A stretch of DNA of 60,000 nt, from assembly GCF_029227915.1 (NCBI RefSeq), contig NC_079884.1:7380001-7440000 (forward strand), given 5' to 3'. This DNA is from Hydractinia symbiolongicarpus (Eukaryota > Cnidaria > Hydrozoa > Anthoathecata > Hydractiniidae). Under the pieces are notes generated by a model. It made no database searches, was not told where the DNA came from, and was given only the letters and a program-made list of their open reading frames with translations. Both the position numbers and the translations under genes were made by a program. Numbering within the stretch: position 1 is the first letter of the stretch; the number at the start of each line of letters is the position of its first letter. Shown here one piece after another: positions 22,425 through 32,745 of this stretch.

Positions 22425-25400
22425 TTGTTCAAACAATGCAAATAGTATCAGCTCGCGAAAGGCACTCATTCTTCAGATGCACAGTTCAGGGAAGCAGCAT
22501 TACGGAATAACCCACGTCAGGACCCACATGGCACAACAACAATTTGTACACTATCATCGGGTCTAACAAACCAAATGAAACTAATATAGAATTACCCTAT
22601 ACAACTGCTTGTGGGAACAAACGTTGGCGCTTAGATTTTTAATATATTGAGATTGGATCAACTGATGAAATATTGAATTATAGCTAATTGTACTTTTTTG
22701 CCTAAAGAGAAGGCATATATTGAAATAACAGATATAGCTGCCATGATGTGAACATCCCTTGATGTTGAGGATTTTCTCAAAACCTTCATCATTGTCTTTC
22801 TTTACTCTATCATATTGTTATGCTTCTTTATCGCGTAGAAAATATGTTGTCCTGTCCTGTGTTGTCAATTTGCAATTTGTATAGTTTAAATATAAAAAGG
22901 TCGACATTACTAAATATACCCTATAATATCTCTGCATGCTAGAAATACTGCTTTTCTTAAGGTTTGTACAAAGTTCTTAGAGAAGATTATTCTGAGAAAA
23001 CTTAAGATGACAAGTGAAAACACTTTTTTGCTTTTTCACATATTATCGTGTTTGAAATCATGAATGCACTTGAGCGAAATAGATTATTATTTAAGAATTA
23101 ACACAGTAGATTGTTTTCTTTTTTAAATTACTGCAATACTGTCGAACACAGAGCGTCAATATCTTCACTAACATCCAAATGCATCAACCATCTCCAGCAT
23201 GCAAATAAATTCACATTGATATAAAATGCTGTTTCTTAATTTCCTCAGACGCATTTTAGTTGGTATAAATTGGATATACTGCAACTTCATCACTGTACTG
23301 TTTATGGCTTATAATATAGAAAACCGATTCTTCACAACTTAATTCTTTTCACTTTAATAAAAAATGTTTAATATTCCTGTAATCCGGACGCAGTACTTTA
23401 TTGCGATTTGTCTGTGCTTCTTTGCACGTTGGACTATTTTTTTGTCATTTACTTATCTTTCTCTTTTTCTCCCTTATGATGACTACACAAAAAACACTAA
23501 CTTTATCTTGCTCTCTACATGCAACGCTCTCTACAACCAATTACTTGAAAAGACATTATTACTTTTATCAATGATATGAATAGACGTACCATAAGGCACC
23601 ACAGTCAGACCTAAATTTCTTCGCTAAGCCTAATTTATCTAAGCAAGGCATACTACCTCGTCCCCGGATTTTTTTCTTGATTACTCTAGGAATGAGATTA
23701 ATGAACACAAGTATGGCAACTGTGTATGAGAGATGTGATTACTAAACAAGTGATATAGTAAAAATATGTCAGGCGAATTATGTGAAAACATATTACCTGT
23801 TAACTCAAACGAGTTGCACAAGACCGTCCATTACCTGAACTGTTTTGCATTTCATTCCCTACTTGATAAGCAAGCTGGGATTGTAATTTTAATATGAGTT
23901 CATATACGCGCATGCTGGAGAAAAAAATTATTTTAACCATGATAAAATTAAAGAAATATTTCTCTAAAATTTGATACAAACCATAATTTTAAATACCGCC
24001 CATAACGTACATAGCAATACACAGTATTTTAAAATTATGACAATTATAAAAAACTAGTCGTTAGCCCGTGGTAATTCCACGGGTTCGCCCGTCCTTTTTA
24101 TACCGCATTGCGTGCTTCTCGCTATTGCGCAGCTAAGCTACCATTTTGCGTGACAGACAGACGGACTGACGGACAGAAGTATACGGGTATTATAATATAG
24201 ATAAAAGAATCTTTTTTCCATCAGCATGTTCAAAATCTTAGCTTTAACATGCGAAAACGTTACTGAGTTAATAAAAATAATGAAATAACGCATGCTACTA
24301 AACACAAGTTGCATGCTTCCCGGTGAATAAGATAAAAAGTAATAAAAAAAAGTAAAAAATTCAAAAGTAAAAAATTACAGTTTTTTCATTACAATTTTTT
24401 CTAGAAAGTCACAGTTAGTACGCATTCTCTACTGTGATTGACAATTGTTTGAGTGTTGTCAACACTATTGGTAATCGTTGATCCCATCTTGTTTTATATA
24501 TTTTAGCTGCTCACGCTAATCAATCCAAGTTCAGGCTGATCGAAGTGTTCCCTGTTTTAACATTACGTAAATGACAAAATAAAAATATATTGTCAAATAT
24601 GTAATGTGGTAGCGCTTATTGCTGGTTGCTCACACTTGCTAGAAAAGCAAACTTGATAAGTTCATTCCAACATTTAATTCACATAATAGTTAATAGTCGT
24701 ATCGTATCTTTTCTAAACCGTGTCTGCAAATCTTCATACATCTTAACCAACCAGTCACATATCTACAACTATGGACGATTGTTTAAACAATTGCAAACTT
24801 TACATGGAATTATAAACTATAAGCCACAAATTCTCACACAAAGAATGAGATAGCAAATCAACTCTTCTTTCCCCAATCTCAGCCTTATGACTCCAAAGAG
24901 TGTCTTACCGAGCTGCATTATCGAAATAAGAGAAAGAGACGGAATAGTGGGGACCTTTAAAATCATTTCATGTTACAATTGAGATTCTTGGTTTTGGTTG
25001 ACATTTAACAGAGCGACACCTTTGCATGTAATGCTGAAAAAACCCGACAGACTTTGATTTCAATATTTAATTTAGTCTATTGTGAAAGCGTGTTCGGAGC
25101 AAAGAAGTGTGGGTTGACTTTAGGGATTAACGTAACAGATTTGGAAAGGAAAATGATACGCTCGTTTATTTGCTGTAACCATCTACAAGACGTTCGTAGG
25201 TTGATACATCAAACCTATTATTCATACTAACGAATATAGTATTTGATCTACCTTTAGAACTACATGCCTTAATTCGTAGAAATACTCATATAAAAGAATT
25301 CTTAGAAAAAACTAATTATAAGTTTCAATAATAATAATGCAACTCGATTACAGAATGTTTCTCTTCCTCCATTGCATGCCATTGACAAAATGGTTTGCGT

Positions 25401-26400
25401 GTTGTTGTGAAGATAAGATTACTTTCGTGAAGTATGAACGTTATAAGAACAGAGATATAACGTATTTGTATCCAACTTTTCTAAGACTGTTTGACCAGTT
25501 TACCAGATAGATACGTCGTGCCAAATATTATCACTTTTCCATACAATCAAAAACTTTCAAGCAAACAATTAAACAGCATGACAGTAATGGCACCATGGAT
25601 GTTGCTTGATAAATAGTTCATCTCCCGACGAGTTAAATGAATGTACTTTTGTATTGTCAAACATTTTTCGTTCTTGTTTCGATCTTATTCAATGCTAAGG
25701 TAAACTTTTATTCATAAAACTGCGAAATCTTTTTTGTCATAACAGCATTGCCAACCACTCCATATTGACAGGAAATTTGTAGAACACCTGTCAAAAATAT
25801 TAACAAACATTTTAGAAACCAAACCGTACTGGTCAGGAGTCTTATTAAATATTTATTCGACAAACAGTGACTTAAAACTGTTTATTGTGATCATGCCTTT
25901 GTACATTATACCCAAGAAGAATGGTTGTAAAATGGTGGCAATCAAGTTTTAAATATTTATAATAATTTTGGTGCAGATAAATCTTCCCAAGACAGGATGC
26001 TTTATTTGCCACCCCGTCTTGGCAGTTATGGTTTTTTTTAAAACAAAGCGGCAAATATTATAAATTCATCTACTGCAAAGTCATTGTTTGGTTTAAAGAA
26101 AACAATAGCTTTGCAATAGCTTACCATGTTAAAAATCACATTTACCAACATGTACTTTCTTATGACAGTTAGTGTGGAAAATCGGATATTGTGATTGGTT
26201 TACAGCTTAGTTTAACAGTTGTGTATGGGGTCATAATAAAGAGATTGCACAGCCAGGTTATACTGCGATAGCGTCAGAAATGTAAAACCCAGTCCTAAAC
26301 TTACTTTCGCTGTTTTTTTAAACCACCATGCGACCTCTATTAATGCCATGGGAGAGAAACACAAAGTGCAACATGTATTCTAAACACGACATAACGTTTG
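22425..26400. repeat. Segmental duplication unit 3 (gene-less, truncated)
   Basis: Homology begins at the equivalent of 8480 in unit 1 (GTATSAGCTCGYGAAARGCACT) and runs to the equivalent of about 13700, so the 5.5-8.5 kb segment with both genes is absent. It matches unit 1 better than unit 2 in 12680-13600, a part that unit 2 has lost. It contains a Helitron-like insert at 24054-24201. No gene is supported in it. Confidence 0.8.
24054..24201 (-). mobile_element. Non-autonomous Helitron-like element, 148 bp
   Basis: Read on the minus strand it starts TCTATATTATAATA after a flanking A. It ends with the hairpin CCCGTGG-AATTA-CCACGGG, then CTAACGA, then CTAG before a flanking T. A 5' TC, a 3' hairpin followed by CTRR, and insertion between A and T are the hallmarks of Helitrons. 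The element is absent from the equivalent region of unit 1 (near 10290). No coding capacity. Confidence 0.75.
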
Positions 26401-26539
26401 ACGTGCCTCATTTAAGAGTTTTGTTGTAATGGTTGTTACTCCCATAAAAACATAATTGTGTAATGATTATTCACAAAACTTTTTTCCACGTATGACACAA
26501 TTTTTTGCCAATGATGAAATAAATTTAGTGTTAATGTGG

Positions 26540-29072
26540 GAAATTTTTAAAATTTACAACTCCAGATTGGCGGAAAATGCCCTTCCAGACGTCAACGATC
26601 TAAAAGTTCAATGTTAAAAAACACGATGAATGTTATGATATTTCACAAAAATGGTTCGTATTGGACATTTACAAACCACCCAATCAACGCTACGGTTATT
26701 TTTTTGAAAACCTTGGTAAAGTCCTAGATTCGTTTCATTACGAAAATTGTATAATAATGGGTGACTTCAACAGCCACGAATCCGAATTATCAATCTTAAA
26801 AACTCACCATAATCTTTCAAACTTAATTGATTCACCAACTTGTTACAAACCCATCCTGTATTGATCATATATGGGTTTCTGACAAGAAAAGGTTCACAAA
26901 TAGCTGTGCAATAGAGAAAGGACTGTCCAATTGGCACAAACTCACTGTAACTGTTATAAAAGCAGAGATGCCAAAAAAGAAGCCCTGCATTATAAAGTAC
27001 AGGTCTATAAAAATTTCAATAATTCCGAATTCCAAAAAGAGCTTACTAAGTCAATGGAGTTACAGGAAATGAAATTCGCAAACCTCGATACAGCTTTTAA
27101 GAACGTAATTGAAAAACATATGCCAGTGAAGCAAAAGTTGGTTAAAAACAATCATGCACAATTTATTACGAAAAGAGTATGCAGAGAAATTATGATGAGA
27201 AGTAGAAAAAGAAACGTATATAATTCAACTGCTGGAACTTTTTTCGAATTCAAAGGAATAAGTGTGCAAAGATTGTCAGAGATGCAAGAAAGAATTATTA
27301 CAGAAAACTTGACGTGTGTCGAAATTTCCAGACAACAAAGCATTTTGGAAAATCGTGAAACCAAATTTCTCCGAGAAAGCAATCAAGGAAAATATAACTT
27401 CGTTAGTCGAAGATGATGCTGTTTTAAGAAATAATGTTGAAATTGCAAACGTCATGAATGATTATTTCGTAAATATCACAAGATCACTGAATGTAAACAA
27501 CATCCCTGAAAACAATTCAGGAACAGCTGATGATTGCTCTCGTACCGAGGTTGACGCAACCGAGCATAAAAAATATCTAATCAAAAGTCCCTAAAAGTGC
27601 TGAAATGGACGAAATGAAATTCTGTCATGTTTCTGTTGAAAAATTAAAACCTTACATTGGTTCTTTAAAAAGTGGAAAGGCTTTTTCCAGAGGGAGACAT
27701 ACCTGCAGATCTTCTCAAAGCTCACGCAAATGTTTTTGTTAAGCAGTTGAGTCACTGTTTTAATGACTCAGTAGATAGGTGCATCTTTCCCGAGTCTTTG
27801 AAATTTGCGGATGTGTCTCCACTCTACAAAGCAAAGTCTAGGGTCTGCAAAGAAAATTATCGGCCAGTTATTAAACTGCAAAACATGGCTAAGGTGTTTG
27901 AAACAACCTTATTTGAACAGACACGAAGTGAGTTCATGGAGAGAAAAATGTCCCCTACCTTGCCTGGATTCAGGAAAGGATACAGTAGCCAACACGCTCT
28001 TTTAAATCTAATGTGCTTTTTTCAAAAAAAGTTAGACTCTAAAAAGTGTGTTGCTGCCTTGCTCATGGATTTAAGCAAGGCTTTTGACTGTATTAACCAC
28101 AAGCTGCTTATTGCTAAGCTTCATTCTTATGGATTTTCTTCCAGTGCATTATCTTTTACTTGGAGCTATTTAAAGCAGCGCTTTCAGAGAGTAGGTGTTG
28201 ATGGGGTTTTTGGTTGTTGGAAGGAAATTTTTTCTGGTACACCACAGGGGTCAATTTTGGGGCCGTTACTGTTTAACATATTTTTAAATGATTTTCTTTT
28301 TTTCAATATGACGTGAATATGCCGCCCTGCTCTGATATTCTAGTGTGTAACTATGCCCTGAAGAGAATTTACTGGATTGTTCATAATAAACAGAAACGTT
28401 TATTAAATGCAACATTCATAGCATCTGAGTTCAATTATTGTCCTTTAGTCTGGAGATTTATTAGCAGGAAATCTATTTCAAAGGTGGATAGAGTTTTAAA
28501 AAGGCAAGGTCTCAGTCTAAAGTGGAATCCATTTCTTCTACGAAAAGTATTCATATGCAACATTGTAGACAATTACTAAAAGAGTTCTACAAGACGAGAT
28601 GGAAGTTGAATCCTTCCTACATGGAAGGTGTGCTTCAGTTTCAAAATGATACTGAATACAATTCAAGGTCATCAAGAGCTTTAGTTAGATCTAGATTACA
28701 ATCTTCAAAACATTTGGATATATAGCCTCCCAATTATGGAATTCTCTTCCTGATGAAATCAAATCTGCAGACTCTTTGGTTAAATTCTGTAGAGTTATAG
28801 GCGAATTTTCTTCTTTCCAGTGCAAATGTCGAATCTGTGCAGAACACATAATTAATTTTTTTAAGATTTATTTAATTTTTTGTTTAAACAGTCGATTTTA
28901 ATTAGTCTTAATAAACTAACCATCTTCTCCAGTAGAGTCTTTCATGTTTTTCAGCCAAAAAGCTTCCCGATTGATTCTACTAGAGAAATGGTATTTTAAT
29001 ATTATATATTATTAGTTTTTTTTTTTTAATATATTTTAATTCTTTTGTACATTATCGACTATAAATAAATAA
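26540..29072 (+). mobile_element. Degenerate CR1/Jockey-like LINE
   Basis: In order: the endonuclease C-terminal half (DIYKPPNQ, IIMGDFNSHESE, then SCIDHIWVS) at about 26640-26900; the linker; the reverse transcriptase at 27680-28310 (PLYKAKS..ENYRPV, PGFRKGYSSQHALL, LLMDLSKAFDCINHKLL, GTPQGSILGPLLFNIFLND); thumb-like sequence (FNYCPLVWRF) from 28420; WNSLPDEIKSADSLVKF and a CKCRICAEH zinc-knuckle-like end near 28735-28850; and a tail of ATAAATAAATAAAT. The 5' part is missing, several frameshifts separate the blocks, and the segment that should carry the FADD catalytic motif is deleted between 28310 and 28330. It is inactive. It abuts the end of duplication unit 3. Confidence 0.85.
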
Positions 29073-31620
29073 ATCGCCATATCGAAAGGTATGTTTTTTT
29101 TCGTTAATTTGTAGGTTTGGTTATACCAGCTATGTTGATGCTACTCTGTTAGCTCAATTCTACATGATTTTCATACAAGTAAGATTATCCTGGCAAAATT
29201 AATGATTTTTATGTGTTTTATTCATCAATTAGATTTTTTACTGAGATGCAGCTTAGGTTGTGGTTTGTTATATTTACCAGTTAAGTGGAGGTAACCACAT
29301 CGATTGACTGCAACATAATTTTGAAATACTGTTTGTTATTTATGTTACATGCAGTTATGTGGAATTTTTAATGATTCGATGAGAGGTATTCTGGGTATTC
29401 TATACAATACAACTTAATTGACCTTAAATAATTTCACAGAATTTATTTTCACAATTCTCACGTTTTTTATTTGAATTAGTGGCTTTTTATACTTTCTTTG
29501 GTTGTGATGAGGAAGTTTTGTTGGAAAGGTTTTATACTTCGTGGTGAGTGGAGGTGGTGGGTATCGTGTTTTTATAACAAAGGTAATTTTTTCAAATTCC
29601 AAACTGTGCAGGTTGTGTGTTTGTCACTAAGTGATTTTCATTTACAATTAAAATGACGACATGAGATATGTTTTAAAAAGACACCGAAACTTTCAAAATT
29701 TCCTGATTAATATGTTTTAATTTCTTAAGTACTAAAATGCTACCTTGATCTTTAGTAGACTTGTAGAAATAATACATTAAAATTAGTTTGACATAAAAAT
29801 TAAATTTTACGAAGTCGAATGGGGATAAAAATGACGCCATATCTGTGAAAAAATATCATTTTCTGGAAATATTACCTATCATGCCATTAAACTTAATTCA
29901 TCTGTATAATACGCCATTTAATGACAATGCAAGTAAAAACCAATAAAATAAATTCGATATGATCAGAATTAACAATCGCTATTCACTTGGTTTGTATTTT
30001 ATAGGTGGAACCTGATGTCTCCTTAGCAACACCTTGAAAACCACCTAGTGACAGTGGAAGTTAAGAATATTTCTTGAAGGTGATTACATTCTAACATTTT
30101 TTTAGTTATAATCTTCCTAACACAACCCCATTCTTAAATATTGGAACAGTTAGGGGGCGGTGAAAGAGATGTGCGACGTACAGTACATCCATGCTAAGGT
30201 CCCACATGGATGTGTGGCAATTGAGCGCTGAAACTGGCGCCCGAACCTTGTCTCTACATTCATAATATATTCACCTGTCCGTGTTTGCGTTGTTTTATAA
30301 TTGTGCTACGGACACATGAAATACGAGAACTTTCTGCTGGAATCCTACACTGGTGAAGAATTAGTCTTCTGAATAGTTCTCAAGGTTAGGCGTCTCATTT
30401 TTTTAGTTATATTTTACTAACTTGCGCCCACTTTTAAAAATTTGAACACTCAGGGGACGGTGAAGAGTTAGAGTTATGGAAAGCTCATGTTTTTAAGTGT
30501 TGTGTAATATGAGGTAGAAATCCCGATATGATTATTATTTATAAAAAAAGGTTAGTGAAAAGTCGTTGTTTTATTCCCTGATTTCTCTCTGTTTTTAAAG
30601 TATTATCAGTTTGTCAATCGACGACCGAATATAATCACTGCATGTAACTACTAAAGAGGGAAATATTTTGGAACGACTTTTTAAGATATTCGGGTATTCG
30701 GAATTTAGGATTTAAGTTATCTACATGTTATATTAAGACATATATAGTCCCTATCTAATTTCTCGGTCACATGATTCTACACAATCCCAAAAAACAGTTT
30801 ACTTCCAGATTCTATTCTGTGATGTTTTCATGCCACTTATTTTAACAAAAATTTTGCGATTTAGTTTTCAAATGGTAAAACTAAACAACACTAGATACGT
30901 TACACTCGACTCCACAGTGTAATCATTTATCAAGGTCTGCTCATAAGATCTTTCAGGCTTTGGAGATAAATTTTTTTAATATTGCACTTAAAAGCAGCAA
31001 TGTAAAATAACCTGTGACCTTAGAAACACATTGCGTGAACTTCAGACACGTAGTGCACCCTGGCGGAACGGTGGAAACGCACTTAAAAATAGTTAAGATT
31101 TACTTCTTGAATTTGATTCATGCCTACTTAATTATTAGTGGTTATGAGATTAATAGAATTACAAAGTGCCTTACGCGGCTTCGTTTTAGCTACACCGCTC
31201 TCTAAGTTCAAATCTGGTTATTTGAATACATATTGGTTAGCTTTAGGACTGCAAAATTTAGTATTACGTCACACCTGTTGCGTTATTGACTCATCAGTGA
31301 ACAGGTGGTTGTAAAAAGTTGGCCAAAAATTTTTTTATTAAAATTGATTCAAATACTTTGAACATATCTAACCTCGCATTTTAAATGCGTAGCTAGTCAT
31401 TTATTTATTTTCTAAATTTTCTAAAATTAGCTCTTTAATCTTGATGAAGTTTTCTATCGCTTTGAAACAACGAGTTGGGTGACATTTTTGGCATGTGACC
31501 ACATTTGTATTAAAGTAAAGATTAGAAGACAAATTGTCAACAGTGCAGAGGCATTTCAAAATGTTTCCACGTCAAAAAGTCACAATAAGTTCATAAATGC
31601 AAAATCAACTAGTATTTTTT
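29073..31620. other. Intergenic DNA with a short direct repeat
   Basis: No gene supported. A pair of related blocks of about 80 bp sits at 30080-30170 and 30392-30475. The open frame at 31014-31205 has no protein-like features. Confidence 0.45.
30080..30475. repeat. Direct repeat, two diverged copies of about 80 bp
   Basis: Both copies read TTTTTTTAGTTATA...CTAAC..., then TTAAATATTGGAACA or TTAAAAATTTGAACA, then GGGGRCGGTGAARAG (the first with an extra G). Spacing is about 310 bp. Possibly two ends or two copies of an unknown element. Confidence 0.6.
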
Positions 31621-31631
31621 AAATATATTTA

Positions 31632-32735
31632 TTACAATTTTTGTTTTCCATTTGTCATGTATCCTTCCATACGTTTCGACAACTTCGGAGTATAGAATTC
31701 AACATCTCGAAAAGATTGAGTTTGTCTTTCGTCAGATCGTACCAGTAATTGTCGATTATATCGTAATGCGACGGCCGTTGCTGAAGCAGGTGACCCGCAA
31801 CCAATCGACTGCTGAATAACTTCTAAAAAGCTCGATCGAAAGCGATCGTGTAATTTAGCGTACACGAATATATTGGCGCAGCAATTTGCGGTTTGAAATA
31901 ATTTTAGAAATTCATTTAAAGTTTCAATTTCCTCAGTGTAAGGAATACCTTTCCCGCCAAGCCAGGATAATGAAAATAAAATATGTAAAATATCTCTGGG
32001 TAAAAGAAGAATTAAGAAAACCAATTGCATCACAATAACAACACGAACGACGCGACCCATTTCCTGTCGGCTCATATTCTGTGGTGCTGTAAAATATAAA
32101 TCTCGCTTTCTGATGGTAAAAGCAATTCCAAAAGTTGTTGTAGTGAAACAAATAATGTAAAGAGAGTCTCTTGCAATCAAAATTGATGAAGTCACTTTAC
32201 TGTAAAGAATTTTATTATTTGGTTCCACGATACAACCCGATAAACGACCGTTTCCTATCGTTAAAGCTTCGATATAATAACTTTCACAGACAAATGATAA
32301 TAATATGGTTACTAAGACAGCTATATGAATGTTTTTCTTGGCGAATTGTCCACGAAATGGAACGCATATTGCTTGAAATCTATCAACAGCAAGAATTAAT
32401 ATAATACCAACTGAAATATTTATAAACACACGACTGAGCAATGGTAATATCTTGCAGCCGATGATTCCAAAATGCCATGTACTACATGTGAGAATCCAAT
32501 ACATAAAAACAAATGGTGCAAATATTGATGCGAGCAGATCAAAGATTGCTAGATATACGATTAACAGTTCTGTTACTGTCTTACGGTGGTGGTTGCGATA
32601 ACCGAAAATATAACAGATACAAGCATTTCCAACTACTCCAAGAATTATGACCACCACGTAGAGAAAAACTAGTACAATGTCTTTGAAATGCATTTCACAT
32701 GTTCTTGCTGCAGCTGTCGTAGTGTTGTTCGACAT
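31632..32735 (-). CDS. Class A (rhodopsin-like) G protein-coupled receptor, 367 aa
   Basis: Seven hydrophobic segments at about 18-45, 53-80, 92-120, 136-158, 181-207, 229-256 and 272-293, with a short N-terminus carrying an N-glycosylation site (NNTT). Class A landmarks: GN in TM1 (N37), LAxxD in TM2 (D66), the disulfide pair C94-C168, DRF (118-120) in place of DRY, P246 in TM6 without the C and W of CWxP (LLLP), and NIFVY (288-292) in place of NPxxY. The ligand is unknown, and the divergent TM6/TM7 motifs fit an orphan peptide- or amine-like cnidarian receptor. I start at 32735 rather than at the upstream in-frame ATG (32837), because a good acceptor (TTCTATTTACAG) ends 10 nt before this ATG and the extra 34 residues would be read from intron. 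The coding region is a single exon. An AATAAA overlaps the stop codon. Confidence 0.85.
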   Translation of the reverse strand: MSNNTTTAAARTCEMHFKDIVLVFLYVVVIILGVVGNACICYIFGYRNHHRKTVTELLIVYLAIFDLLASIFAPFVFMYWILTCSTWHFGIIGCKILPLLSRVFINISVGIILILAVDRFQAICVPFRGQFAKKNIHIAVLVTILLSFVCESYYIEALTIGNGRLSGCIVEPNNKILYSKVTSSILIARDSLYIICFTTTTFGIAFTIRKRDLYFTAPQNMSRQEMGRVVRVVIVMQLVFLILLLPRDILHILFSLSWLGGKGIPYTEEIETLNEFLKLFQTANCCANIFVYAKLHDRFRSSFLEVIQQSIGCGSPASATAVALRYNRQLLVRSDERQTQSFRDVEFYTPKLSKRMEGYMTNGKQKL

Positions 32736-32745
32736 CGCGACAAGA

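Noticed and set aside
31140-31225. tRNA B-box-like word GTTCAAATC
   Set aside because: No A box or paired arms upstream.
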